This document shows, piece after piece, positions 1-7,925 of a stretch of 64,000 bases of DNA (within the stretch, counting starts at the first letter, position 1; every line of letters starts with the position of its first letter). The stretch is from positions 1 to 64,000 of the forward strand of contig NZ_JADKYM010000012.1 in NCBI RefSeq assembly GCF_015475875.1. The letters are read 5' to 3'. The position numbers were made by a program, and so were the translations under genes. This stretch comes from Sphingopyxis solisilvae (lineage in GTDB: Bacteria > Pseudomonadota > Alphaproteobacteria > Sphingomonadales > Sphingomonadaceae). The notes under the pieces are model-generated. The model made no database searches, was not told the DNA's origin, and saw only the letters and a list, made by a program, of their open reading frames with translations.

Positions 1-9
1 CTTCGAATA

Positions 10-2091
10 TCACATGACAGGCCATCGCCATTGCCGCATCGCGCAGCGCCGCGATCCGGCGTTCGCCGGAGAACCTTGACCCGCCTGCTTCAGGATATTC
101 GCCGCGCGCTTGTACCCCGCCAGCAAATTCGCGCCGTCGTCAGTCGCCATAAACGCCTGCAACGCCTTCACCCGCGCCAGCAGCCGAACCAGATCATCCT
201 CGCCGCCGAGCGCGAACACCGCATCGATCAGGTCGTGGCGGACACCGGCTTCGCGCTGCTGGACCTTGAGGCGGTCGGCAAAGAATTCGAGCAAGTCCTG
301 CTTGGAGATGATAATCTTCTGAAAATTTTGTTCCAGAAGCGGAAAGCGCTCCCAGTCATACGACACTGGCAATTCATCACGAACGATGCGCTTCGCTTCT
401 TCGTCACTTACAGCTCGTCCAAGAACCTCAGTAAGTTCTTGCTTGATAGCCTGCATTTGCGAAACGAACTGACGGAAACCAACCGCTTTGATCGCCCGCT
501 CCAGCGCATCCGCCAAAGAGAAACGCAATCCGGCATTCAGGATGAGCTGGATCGCCCCAAGCGACGCGCGGCGAAGAGCAAAGGGATCGCGCGAGCCGGT
601 GGGCTTCTCCTGCTCAAAATAAAATCCAGCCAGCGTATCCAACTTATCCGCCAAGCTCACAGCCACCGTCACCGGCGCGGTCGGCACGTCATCGCCCTGC
701 CCGACCGGCTTGTAATGGTCGCGGATCGCGTCGGCGACGGGATCGGGCAGGCCTTCGGCGCGGGCGTAGTAGCCGCCCATCAGGCCTTGCAGTTCGGGGA
801 ATTCGCCAACCATTTCGGTGACGAGGTCGGCTTTGCACAGGCGCGCGGCGAGTTCGGCCTGGTCGGCGAGCTCTTGCTTGTTCTCCGGCGAAAGCCGGAG
901 CCCAGGGCTGCCTGACGCTGTCGTTTGCTCTGTGCCGCTCTGGGCCCCGGCGTTCGCCGGGGAGCGGTCTGTGACGATGCCTTCCTCGACCAACCACCGC
1001 GCCAGCTTCGCAATCCGCTCAACCTTGTCGGCAACCGTCCCCAACTTCTCGTGGAACGTGATCCGGTCCAGCTTCTTCGCGTGGTCCTCCAGCTTAGTTT
1101 TGCGATCCTGCTCCCAGAAGAAGCGCGCATCGGACAATCGCGCCGCCAGCACCTTCCGGTTCCCCGCAACAATCTCTGCCCCGCCATCCTGCGCCGCGAT
1201 ATTCGCGGTGCAGACAAAGCCGTTCGCCAGCTTACCCGCGCTGTCGTTCACGACGAAATACTTCTGGTTCACCCGCGCCGTCAACTGGATGACCTCGGGC
1301 GGCACCTCCAGAAACGCTTCGTCGAAGCGCCCGAGCAGCGGCACCGGCCATTCGGTCAGCCCGGCATTCTCGATCACCAGCCCCTCGTCCGCGACCAGCG
1401 TCAGGCCTGCATCGGCCGCGGCCTTGGCAGCGCCATCGCGGATGATCGCCTGCCGCTCCTCATGGTCGACGATGACGTGGCAAGCGCGCAGCTTTTCGGC
1501 ATAGTCCGATGCCGAGCCGATCGTGATTTCGCCGGGGCAGTGGAAGCGGTGGCCGCGCGTCGCATAGCCCGACGCAACCCTGCCGACCTCGCACGGAATC
1601 AATTCCTCGCCAAAGATCGCGACGATGCCGGAGAGCGGGCGGACCCAACGCAGGCTTTCGCTGCTCGCGCTGTCCTTGCCCCAGCGCATCGATTTGGGCC
1701 AGGCGAAGGCGCGGACGATCGCGGGGATCGCCTCGGCCAGCACCTCGGCGGTCGCGCGGCCGGGTTTGTCGATCACCGCGAAATACACGCCGTCGCGGTC
1801 TTCGAGCTGATCCTGCGTCAGGCCAGTCTTGCGCAGGAAGCCTTCGAGCGCCTGCGGCGGCGCGCTGCTGCGCGGCCCTTTGAGTTCTTCGCTGAGCGCG
1901 GCGGTCGCGTCGGGCAAATTCTTGGCGATCAGCGCGAGGCGGCGCGGGGTTGACCAGATGCTGAGGTCGCCGACATCGATGCCCGCGGTCGCCATCTGGG
2001 CGCGGAACAATTTTTCGAGTTCGGCGCGCGCGCCGGCCTGCATCCGCGCCGGGATTTCCTCGCTGCGCAGTTCGAGAAGAAAATCGGTCAC
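10..2091 (-). CDS. glyS: Glycine--tRNA ligase beta subunit, with in-frame repeat insertion and abnormal C-terminus
   Basis: Beta subunit of the alpha2-beta2 glycyl-tRNA synthetase, which charges tRNA-Gly in the cytoplasm; the alpha subunit is encoded just upstream. The start is taken as GTG at 2091 because it opens the family N-terminus ([17 protein letters not shown]) and overlaps the glyQ stop by four bases (GTGA), which indicates translational coupling. The product is 693 residues. Residues about 376-403 are encoded by a palindromic repeat and read [10 protein letters not shown]...[11 protein letters not shown], which does not belong to the family. The C-terminal tRNA-binding (DALR-like) region is recognisable up to [13 protein letters not shown]. 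It then switches to an unrelated tail next to a second palindrome and stops at 10-12, so roughly 80 family residues are missing. The gene may be altered at its 3' end, or the missing part may lie beyond the window edge. Confidence 0.9.
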   Translation of the reverse strand: MTDFLLELRSEEIPARMQAGARAELEKLFRAQMATAGIDVGDLSIWSTPRRLALIAKNLPDATAALSEELKGPRSSAPPQALEGFLRKTGLTQDQLEDRDGVYFAVIDKPGRATAEVLAEAIPAIVRAFAWPKSMRWGKDSASSESLRWVRPLSGIVAIFGEELIPCEVGRVASGYATRGHRFHCPGEITIGSASDYAEKLRACHVIVDHEERQAIIRDGAAKAAADAGLTLVADEGLVIENAGLTEWPVPLLGRFDEAFLEVPPEVIQLTARVNQKYFVVNDSAGKLANGFVCTANIAAQDGGAEIVAGNRKVLAARLSDARFFWEQDRKTKLEDHAKKLDRITFHEKLGTVADKVERIAKLARWLVEEGIVTDRSPANAGAQSGTEQTTASGSPGLRLSPENKQELADQAELAARLCKADLVTEMVGEFPELQGLMGGYYARAEGLPDPVADAIRDHYKPVGQGDDVPTAPVTVAVSLADKLDTLAGFYFEQEKPTGSRDPFALRRASLGAIQLILNAGLRFSLADALERAIKAVGFRQFVSQMQAIKQELTEVLGRAVSDEEAKRIVRDELPVSYDWERFPLLEQNFQKIIISKQDLLEFFADRLKVQQREAGVRHDLIDAVFALGGEDDLVRLLARVKALQAFMATDDGANLLAGYKRAANILKQAGQGSPANAGSRRCAMRQWRWPVM
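56..69. repeat. Short palindrome at the glyS 3' end
   Basis: CCGGCG-TT-CGCCGG matches the arm of the element at 883-964 and encodes SPANAG in glyS. It marks the point where the GlyS sequence departs from its family, so it is probably one end of a second insertion; the other end would lie outside the window or has decayed. Confidence 0.55.
883..964. repeat. Palindromic repeat element translated inside glyS
   Basis: Two hairpins, CTCCGGC-GAAA-GCCGGAG (883-900) and CCCCGGCG-TT-CGCCGGGG (945-962), flank a spacer whose ends (GAGCCCAG and CTGGGCCC) also pair, making one long inverted repeat. It resembles the mobile palindromic elements found between sphingomonad genes (compare 21526-21609) but lies in frame within glyS and adds about 27 residues. 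Confidence 0.8.
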
Positions 2092-3011
2092 AGCGTCCAG
2101 CCCGGATATTTTGCAGTCCACGCCGCCGACTGACTGTCGATCCACGCCTTGCAGCTGCCTTTTGCAAGGTCGCGGACGCGCGCCATGTAGTTGGCGCGTT
2201 CCTGGACGCTGATAACGCCGCGCGCCTGGAGCAGGTTGAACAGGTGGCTGGCCTCGATCGCCTGGTCATAGGCCGCGAGCGGCACCCCGGCCTCGATCGC
2301 GCGCTGGCACTCGGCCTCGGCCGCCTTGAACCCCGCGAACAGGCTGTCGGTGTCGGCAACCTCGAAATTCCACTTCGAGAATTGGCGTTCATTTTCAAGG
2401 AACACGTCGCCGTAGCTGACCGCCGCAACATCGCCGACCGCGTCCGAAAAGCGCAGGTCGTACACATTGTCGACATTCTGGATATACATGGCGAGGCGTT
2501 CGAGCCCGTAGGTCAGCTCGCCTGCGACGGGCTTGCAGTCGAAGCCGCCCATTTGCTGGAAGTATGTGAACTGGGTGACCTCCATGCCGTCGCACCAGAC
2601 TTCCCAGCCCAGCCCCCACGCGCCGAGCGTCGGGCTTTCCCAGTCATCCTCGACGAAACGGATGTCGTGGAGCAGCGGGTCGATGCCGATCGCGGCGAGG
2701 CTGCCCAGATATTGCTCCTGCAGGTCGGCGGGCGACGGTTTCAGGATCACCTGATACTGGTAATAATGCTGGAGGCGGTTCGGGTTCTCGCCATAGCGGC
2801 CGTCGGTGGGGCGGCGGCTCGGCTGGACATAGGCGACGTTCCACGGCTCAGGTCCGAGCGAACGCAAGGTGGTCGCGGGGTGAAAGGTCCCCGCCCCGAC
2901 GCGCATGTCATAGGGTTGCAGGATCGCGCAGCCGCGCGCGCTCCAATAATTGTGGAGCGTCAGGATCATGTCCTGAAAGCTCAGGGCTTTCTTATCCGCC
3001 GCGTCGGCCAC
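2088..3011 (-). CDS. glyQ: Glycine--tRNA ligase alpha subunit
   Basis: Catalytic alpha subunit of bacterial-type heterotetrameric glycyl-tRNA synthetase, which forms glycyl-adenylate and passes glycine to tRNA-Gly together with GlyS. The 307-residue protein has the characteristic [12 protein letters not shown] start, the [19 protein letters not shown] segment and the GLERLAMY motif 3 region of class II synthetases. Its length is normal for the family. It is the first gene of the glyQS operon; the TGA stop overlaps the GTG start of glyS by four bases. The upstream stretch is shared with a divergently transcribed XRE regulator. Confidence 0.97.
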   Translation of the reverse strand: MADAADKKALSFQDMILTLHNYWSARGCAILQPYDMRVGAGTFHPATTLRSLGPEPWNVAYVQPSRRPTDGRYGENPNRLQHYYQYQVILKPSPADLQEQYLGSLAAIGIDPLLHDIRFVEDDWESPTLGAWGLGWEVWCDGMEVTQFTYFQQMGGFDCKPVAGELTYGLERLAMYIQNVDNVYDLRFSDAVGDVAAVSYGDVFLENERQFSKWNFEVADTDSLFAGFKAAEAECQRAIEAGVPLAAYDQAIEASHLFNLLQARGVISVQERANYMARVRDLAKGSCKAWIDSQSAAWTAKYPGWTL

Positions 3012-3140
3012 CTTTTTCCCGTCTTTCGCAGGTGCAACAATGTTCGCCGCCCTTGGCCCAGCAGGGCCGCAGGGTCAAGGGATCGGCACGTCCATATTCG
3101 CCCCCGATGTCACCGTCGCATTGCAAAATGTAAGGCGTTG

Positions 3141-3195
3141 TTGACATGGTCAGCGAATCATGTCATTTAGTCAATAACACCTGACATTCGGTCAG
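3141..3195 (+). promoter_or_regulatory. Probable promoter with repeated TGAC/GTCA dyads (operator)
   Basis: TTGACA (3141-3146) is followed 17 bases later by a weak -10 (CATTTA, 3164-3169). Dyads TGAC-ATG-GTCA (3142-3152) and CTGAC-ATTCG-GTCAG (3181-3195), plus a looser TGTCATTTAGTCA (3161-3173), overlay and follow the promoter. The arrangement suits autoregulation by the XRE protein encoded at 3216; this is an inference. Confidence 0.45.
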
Positions 3196-3215
3196 GTACG
3201 CATGACGGAACACCG

Positions 3216-3431
3216 ATGAACAACCAGCTGAAAGTGCTGCGCGCGATGCGGAACTGGAGCCAGGCCGAACTGGCCGACCGGCTCGACGTGTCGCGGCAGG
3301 CCGTGAACGCGATCGAGACGGGCAAATACGACCCGTCGCTGCCGCTCGCGTTCAAGCTGGCGCGGCTGTTCGGCATGCGGATCGAGGAAATCTTCGACGA
3401 TGGTCACGAAGGACGCCATGATGAACATTGA
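3216..3431 (+). CDS. Small XRE-family HTH transcriptional regulator
   Basis: A 71-residue DNA-binding protein made almost entirely of a Cro/C1-type helix-turn-helix: LKVLRAMRNWSQAELADRLD, then the recognition-helix region VSRQAVNAIETGKYDPSLPLA, then the family ending LARLFGMRIEEIFDD. The size and sequence type match the short YgzD/YozG-like XRE regulators, which often sit next to a membrane protein gene. The downstream membrane protein start overlaps its end, so the two are translationally linked. It probably regulates its own operon through the dyads upstream. The target genes are not known. Confidence 0.88.
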   Translation: MNNQLKVLRAMRNWSQAELADRLDVSRQAVNAIETGKYDPSLPLAFKLARLFGMRIEEIFDDGHEGRHDEH

Positions 3432-4038
3432 TCCCAAGTCGCAGCGCAGGCCGTCGATGTGGGCGCCGGTCCTGATCGGGCTGGGTACCGCCGCACTGGC
3501 CGGCGGCTTCGCAGGCTACAACCAGGCGGCGGTCGAACATGGAGATGCCGCGCTCGCGCCGTGGGTCGGCCCGCTGGTGGCGATCGCCATCGGCGGCATC
3601 GCGCTGGCGCTCTATGTCCGGCGGCACGCCGACTGGTTCCGCAGCTGGTCGCCGCGCAAGCGGCTGTACTGGATCAGCCTGACGCTGTCCGGCGCACTCG
3701 GCTTCGTCGCCGCCATGGTCATGCAGTCGGGACCGCAGGGGTCCGACGGCCTGTTCAGCAATGCGGCGATGACGCCTACCGTCGCAATCGCCTTGTCGGC
3801 GATGTCGGTCATCGGGCTGGCGATCGCGCTGGTCCTCTACCATCGCACCGTCGACGATCATGAACGCCACGCCTATCATCTTGGCGCGCTCGCCGGCTTT
3901 TATGCCTTTGTCTTTCCGTGCCCCGTCTGGTGGGTGTTGTGGCGCGCCGATCTGGCGCCGCCGGTAGAGGCGATGCCGCTGTTCGGGCTGTCGCTGGTCG
4001 CCAACATGATCGTCTATTTCTGGTTCAAGTTCCGCTGA
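3421..4038 (+). CDS. Putative integral membrane protein paired with XRE regulator
   Basis: I do not recognise a named family. The 205-residue protein has six hydrophobic segments: roughly residues 12-30, 42-60, 81-100, 121-142, 158-176 and 184-201 (ending in NMIVYFWFKFR). A short charged loop RRHADWFRSWSPRKRLY follows the second. The start at 3421 is chosen because AAGGA at 3409-3413 is seven bases upstream; ATG 3400 and 3418 are alternatives. The gene overlaps the end of the XRE regulator by 11 bases, so they form an operon and the regulator probably controls this protein. Function is unknown. Confidence 0.75.
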   Translation: MNIDPKSQRRPSMWAPVLIGLGTAALAGGFAGYNQAAVEHGDAALAPWVGPLVAIAIGGIALALYVRRHADWFRSWSPRKRLYWISLTLSGALGFVAAMVMQSGPQGSDGLFSNAAMTPTVAIALSAMSVIGLAIALVLYHRTVDDHERHAYHLGALAGFYAFVFPCPVWWVLWRADLAPPVEAMPLFGLSLVANMIVYFWFKFR

Positions 4039-4105
4039 TCGGATTTGCTCTCCCCTTCCCTGTAAGTACCGGCCATAAAGGCCAATAATGAAAGGATATT
4101 CTCCC

Positions 4106-5047
4106 GTGAAAAAATGGTTCAAAATCCTCGCCACGACCTGTGCGGCCATCCCCTTTGCCCAGTGCGCGGTGCTGCCCGGCGGCAATATCGCCGTCGCTGC
4201 CGAGCCCGTCACCGCCGCGACGGCAACCGCGCTGACCGAGGCCAATCCGGCGCTGTGGGTGGTCAAGGACGAGGACACCACCGTCTATCTGTTCGGAACC
4301 GTCCATGTGCTGAAACCCGGCCTCAGCTGGTTTGACGCGGCGGTCAAGGACGCCTTCGACAAGTCGGACGAAATGATGCTCGAACTGGTGCTGCCCGAAG
4401 ACCAGGCCGCGGTCGCCAACACGATGATGCCGCTGGCGATGGACAAATCGGGCAAGACGCTGCCCTCGCGCCTGACCGCCGAAGAGCTCAAGGCCTATCA
4501 GGCGGCGATGACCAGTGTCGGCCTGCCGGCCAACACCTTTGACATGTTCAAGCCCTGGCTTCCCGCCATGACGCTGTCGGCGCTGCCGCTGAGCAAGCAC
4601 GGCTATGATCCCGAACAGGGTGTCGAAAAGCAGCTGACAAAATTTGCCAAGGACAGCGGCAAGCCGGTTGCCGGGCTGGAAACGCTGGAACAGCAGCTCG
4701 GCTTTTTCGACAGCCTGCCCGAAACCCAGCAGGTCGCCTTTCTGAATTCGGTGGTCAAGGATTTGGACAAGCTGGGGCCGGTGCTCGACAAGATGGTCGT
4801 GCTGTGGGCCAAGGGCGATCCCGACGGACTGGCCGCCGCGATGAACGAGAGCATGGCGGCGACGCCCGAACTGGCGCAAACCCTGCTCTACGACCGCAAC
4901 GCGCGCTGGGCCGAGCAGATCCAGGCGCGCATGGAACAGCCCGGCACGGTCTTTGTCGCGGTCGGCGCCGGGCATCTCGCGGGCGAAAAGAGCCTGCAGG
5001 ATTATCTGGCCGAACGCGGGCTGACCGCGGCGCGCATCGACTATTGA
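4106..5047 (+). CDS. TraB/GumN family protein (exported)
   Basis: Member of the TraB/GumN superfamily (often annotated as polysaccharide biosynthesis protein GumN), related to the TIKI metalloprotease fold. The first family motif is YLFGTVHVL and the C-terminal one is VGAGHLAGEKSL; the conserved GTxH and GxGH histidines are present. A signal peptide occupies about the first 32 residues (KKWFKILATTCAAIPF...AVAAEP). GTG 4106 is preferred because AAAGGA lies nine bases upstream; ATG 4088 in the same frame is possible and adds six residues. The 313 residues are normal length. A second paralogue follows immediately. The biochemical role of bacterial members is not settled. Confidence 0.85.
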   Translation: MKKWFKILATTCAAIPFAQCAVLPGGNIAVAAEPVTAATATALTEANPALWVVKDEDTTVYLFGTVHVLKPGLSWFDAAVKDAFDKSDEMMLELVLPEDQAAVANTMMPLAMDKSGKTLPSRLTAEELKAYQAAMTSVGLPANTFDMFKPWLPAMTLSALPLSKHGYDPEQGVEKQLTKFAKDSGKPVAGLETLEQQLGFFDSLPETQQVAFLNSVVKDLDKLGPVLDKMVVLWAKGDPDGLAAAMNESMAATPELAQTLLYDRNARWAEQIQARMEQPGTVFVAVGAGHLAGEKSLQDYLAERGLTAARIDY

Positions 5048-5943
5048 CGACGCCGCCGTATCCCGCCGGTCGATGGGGTCGCCGCCTTGCGGCGGCCCTG
5101 TTGCCGTTGTGGCTGGTCGCCTGCAAACCCGCCGAGCCGCCGCCGCAGGCGCGGCCCGCGATGTGGCTGGTGCAGGATGCCGATACACGCATCTATATAT
5201 TGGGGACGATGCACGCGCTGCCGCCGCGCACCGAATGGGCGACGGGACCGGTTGCGCACGCCATCGCCGCCGCCGACGAACTGGTGATGGAATTGTCGCC
5301 CGCCGAGGTCGAAAAGGCCGGAGGCGAATTTCAGCGGCTGGCACAGCGCAGCACGCCGCTGGCGATCACCGACCGACTGTCGGGCCGCGCGCTGGCCGGG
5401 TACCGCGAACTGGAGAATGCTGGCGCGCGGCTGAACGGCGACAAGCTCGATGATTGGGCGCTGGTCATCCTGATCGGACAACATGCCGCGCGAAAGGCCG
5501 AATTGTCGACCGCCGACGGCGTCGAGACCGGGCTGACCCGCAAGTTCAAGGCCGCGGGCAAGCCCGTCACCGGATTGGAAACCGCCCACGGGCAACTGAT
5601 GCTGTTCGAAACGCTCGACGCCGCGACCCAGCGCGCGCTGCTGGTCCGCGCGGCAACCGGGGCCGCCAAGGCGCCGACGGAGGTCGCCACCATGACCGCG
5701 GCATGGCGTCGCGGCGACATCGCTGCGCTGGAACAGATGGTCAACGAAGATGTCGATACCGTGCCCGCCGCGCGCGCGGCGCTGATCACCGATCGCAACC
5801 GCCGCTGGAGCGCATGGGCGGCGCGGCGGATGGACCGGCCCGGAACGGTGCTGATGGCGGTGGGCGCGGGGCATATGGTCGGCGACGACGGCGTCCCCGC
5901 TCTGCTGGCGGCGAAAGGGTTCGAGGTGCGGCGGGTGCAATAG
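5044..5943 (+). CDS. TraB/GumN family lipoprotein
   Basis: Second TraB/GumN protein, 299 residues, with YILGTMHALP near the N-terminus of the domain and VGAGHMVGDDGVPAL near the end. The start is TTG at 5044, overlapping the previous gene's TGA, because it gives a clean lipoprotein signal: a basic GRWGRR stretch, hydrophobic LAAALLPLWLVAC and a cysteine at a good lipobox (LVAC). Longer readings into the previous gene are shadow translation. It forms an operon with the upstream paralogue, giving one probably soluble and one lipid-anchored copy. The enzymatic activity of these proteins is uncertain. Confidence 0.82.
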   Translation: MTTPPYPAGRWGRRLAAALLPLWLVACKPAEPPPQARPAMWLVQDADTRIYILGTMHALPPRTEWATGPVAHAIAAADELVMELSPAEVEKAGGEFQRLAQRSTPLAITDRLSGRALAGYRELENAGARLNGDKLDDWALVILIGQHAARKAELSTADGVETGLTRKFKAAGKPVTGLETAHGQLMLFETLDAATQRALLVRAATGAAKAPTEVATMTAAWRRGDIAALEQMVNEDVDTVPAARAALITDRNRRWSAWAARRMDRPGTVLMAVGAGHMVGDDGVPALLAAKGFEVRRVQ

Positions 5944-5996
5944 GGCCGGTGGCGGCTTAGGGGTGGTGAACGGGCTTTCCCGTCGCTAACTGATTT

Positions 5997-6111
5997 CCCC
6001 TCCCGCAAGCGGGAGGGGCAGCGAGACTTACGAACTTGTTCGATAGTCGCAGCGGGGTGGGCCTTCTCACCGTCGTCGCCCACCCCCGACCCCTCCCGCT
6101 TGCGGGAGGGG
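5997..6111. repeat. Palindromic intergenic repeat, copy A
   Basis: Bounded by CCCCTCCCGC-AAGC... hairpins (5997-6018 and 6090-6111). The core holds GCGAGACTTACGAACTTG and TAGTCGCAGCGGGGTGGG, shared with copies at 6970-7094 and 7708-7832. It fills much of the 374-base gap between the GumN pair and rplY. The remaining part (6112-6317) contains the rplY leader, with a possible TTGCAT -35 at 6221. Confidence 0.85.
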
Positions 6112-6317
6112 AGAAGAAACGTCCGCAATTGGTCGTCAACGGTCCTTCCGCCCAGATCGGGGCCGAATGGCCGAAATGGGGCGTTAGCCGCCATCGCGGA
6201 CGCGACTTCCCTGCCCGCACTTGCATTTCGCGCGCTTCCCCGCTAAGCGCCGCCGCTTCCGTCCATGGTCATCCCTGGAGGCGTGGCGGACTGTGTAATC
6301 TGTTTCGGAGAAAAATG

Positions 6318-6953
6318 ATGAGCGACCAGCTGGTGCTGTCGGCCGAGACGCGTGAACGGGGAGGCAAGGGAGCCTCGCGTGAACTGCGTCGCGAAGGCCG
6401 CGTCCCCGCCGTTGTCTATGGCGGTAAAGAAGAACCCCTGATGATCCACGTCGAAGAAAAGCTGCTGATGAAGCAGCTGATGACGGGTCACTTCATGAAC
6501 TCGGTCGTCATGATCGACGTCGGCGGCAAGCAGATCCGCACGCTGCCCAAGGACGTCGCGTTCCACCCGGTCAAAGATCGTCCGATCCACGCCGACTTCC
6601 TGCGCATTTCGAAGGATTCGAAGGTTCAGGTCGCGGTGCCCGTGGTGTTCATCAACGAAGAAGCCTCGCCGGGCCTGAAGCGCGGCGGCGTGCTGAACGT
6701 CGTTCGCCACGAGCTCGAACTGGTTTGCGACGCGGACAAGATGCCCGACGACATCCAGATCGATGTCACCGGTTATGACGTCGGCGATTCGATCCACATC
6801 AGCAATGTGACGCTGCCCAAGGGCGTCGAAAGCGCGATCACCGACCGCGACTTCACCATCGCGACGATCGTCGCCCCCTCGGCGATGAAGTCGAGCGAAG
6901 GCGATACGACCGTCGACAGCGGCGAAGATGCTGCCGAAGGCGGCGAAGCCTAA
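6318..6953 (+). CDS. rplY: 50S ribosomal protein L25/general stress protein Ctc
   Basis: Binds 5S rRNA in the large ribosomal subunit. The 211-residue protein is the long CTC type: an N-terminal L25 domain ([41 protein letters not shown]) followed by the TL5-like C-terminal domain ([23 protein letters not shown]) and an acidic tail ending EGGEA. The start at 6318 is chosen because CGGAG at 6306-6310 is seven bases upstream; ATG 6315 directly precedes it. It lies upstream of pth, the usual rplY-pth pairing, but a palindromic repeat now separates them. Confidence 0.95.
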   Translation: MSDQLVLSAETRERGGKGASRELRREGRVPAVVYGGKEEPLMIHVEEKLLMKQLMTGHFMNSVVMIDVGGKQIRTLPKDVAFHPVKDRPIHADFLRISKDSKVQVAVPVVFINEEASPGLKRGGVLNVVRHELELVCDADKMPDDIQIDVTGYDVGDSIHISNVTLPKGVESAITDRDFTIATIVAPSAMKSSEGDTTVDSGEDAAEGGEA

Positions 6954-6969
6954 ACACTAACCATCTTAA

Positions 6970-7094
6970 CCCCTCCCCTTCAGGGGAGGGGTTGGGGTGG
7001 GGTTTTGCGGGGCAGCGCGAGGCCGATGGCCCACCCCGCTGCGACTAGGCAGCCAGCTGCCAAGTCTCGCTGCCCCTCCCCTAAAGTGGAGGGG
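6970..7094. repeat. Palindromic intergenic repeat, copy B (supplies the pth Shine-Dalgarno)
   Basis: Hairpin ends CCCCTCCCCTTCAGGGGAGG (from 6970) and CCCCTCCCCT...GGAGGGG (7073-7094) enclose a core related to copies A and C (CCACCCCGCTGCGACTAG, AAGTCTCGCTGCCCC). Its right end, GGAGGGG at 7088-7094, lies eight bases before the pth ATG and acts as a good ribosome-binding site. Confidence 0.85.
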
Positions 7095-7102
7095 ATTTTT
7101 CG

Positions 7103-7672
7103 ATGCAGCTCTGGGTCGGCCTCGGCAATCCCGGTCCGCAATATGCGATGCACCGCCATAATGTCGGCTTCATGGCCGCCGATGTCATCGCCAACGTCCA
7201 TGATTTCCCGGCGCCCGCGAAGAAATTCCAAGGCTGGATCCAAGACGGACGCATCGGATCGCAGCGCATCCTGCTGCTCAAACCCGGCACCTTCATGAAC
7301 GAAAGCGGCCGCAGCGCGCGCGCGGCGCTCGATTTCTACAAATTGACGGCGCAGGACGTCACCGTTTTTTACGACGAGCTCGATCTGGTGCCGATGCAGG
7401 TCAAGGTGAAACGCGGCGGCGGCGCCGCGGGCCACAACGGCATCCGCAGCATGATCCAGCATATCGGCGAAGATTTCCGCCGCGTCCGCATCGGCATCGG
7501 CCACCCGGGTCACAAGGACCGCGTCACCGGCCATGTGCTGGGCAATTATCACAAGAGCGAGTTGGAGCCGCTGGTCGATCTGCTCGGCGCGATTGCCGCC
7601 GAAGCAAGGTGGCTGGCCGACGGAGACGATGTGCGCTTCCAGAGCGATCTCGCGCTGCGTTTGCAGGGATAG
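7103..7672 (+). CDS. pth: Peptidyl-tRNA hydrolase
   Basis: Cleaves peptidyl-tRNA that drops off the ribosome, recycling tRNA. The 189 residues match the Pth family throughout: VGLGNPGPQY at the start, catalytic His19 in HRHNVGF, KPGTFMNESG, Asp92 in FYDELD, and the RGGGAAGHNGIRSM segment. The ATG at 7103 is served by GGAGGGG that belongs to the repeat just upstream. It follows rplY, a common arrangement. Nothing is missing or unusual in the protein itself. Confidence 0.97.
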   Translation: MQLWVGLGNPGPQYAMHRHNVGFMAADVIANVHDFPAPAKKFQGWIQDGRIGSQRILLLKPGTFMNESGRSARAALDFYKLTAQDVTVFYDELDLVPMQVKVKRGGGAAGHNGIRSMIQHIGEDFRRVRIGIGHPGHKDRVTGHVLGNYHKSELEPLVDLLGAIAAEARWLADGDDVRFQSDLALRLQG

Positions 7673-7707
7673 GCAGAAGCTGGAAACGACCGGTTGCGGG
7701 CATCTAG

Positions 7708-7832
7708 CCCCTCCCCTTCAGGGGAGGGGTTGGGGTGGGGTCCATCGGCCTTGCGCAAGGCCGATGGACCCCACCCGCTGCGACTAACGAACAAGTTCGT
7801 AAGTCTCGCTGCCCTCCCCTGAAGGGGAGGGC
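7708..7832. repeat. Palindromic intergenic repeat, copy C
   Basis: Ends CCCCTCCCCTTCAGGGGAGG and GCCCTCCCCTGAAGGGGAGG. The core reads CCACCCGCTGCGACTAACG, then AACAAGTTCGTAAGTCTCGC, the reverse orientation of copy A. A second dyad GGTCCATCGGCC/GGCCGATGGACC lies inside. It sits between pth and the SDR gene. Confidence 0.85.
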
Positions 7833-7925
7833 GTAGTTCTACGCTACCGTCCGCTCTCCACCCAAAAGCCGCTGATTTGGCGTCCGACGCCAACTAGGGC
7901 ATTATGGTTCCGAGAGGAGCCAACC

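Noticed and set aside
4804..5043. N-terminal extension of the second TraB/GumN gene
   Set aside because: The extension reads a shifted frame of the upstream gene; the TTG at 5044 gives a clean lipoprotein signal.
5997..7832. Repeated elements considered as a CRISPR array
   Set aside because: Copies are about 115-125 bases, palindromic, far apart and separated by genes; there are no regular spacers or cas genes.
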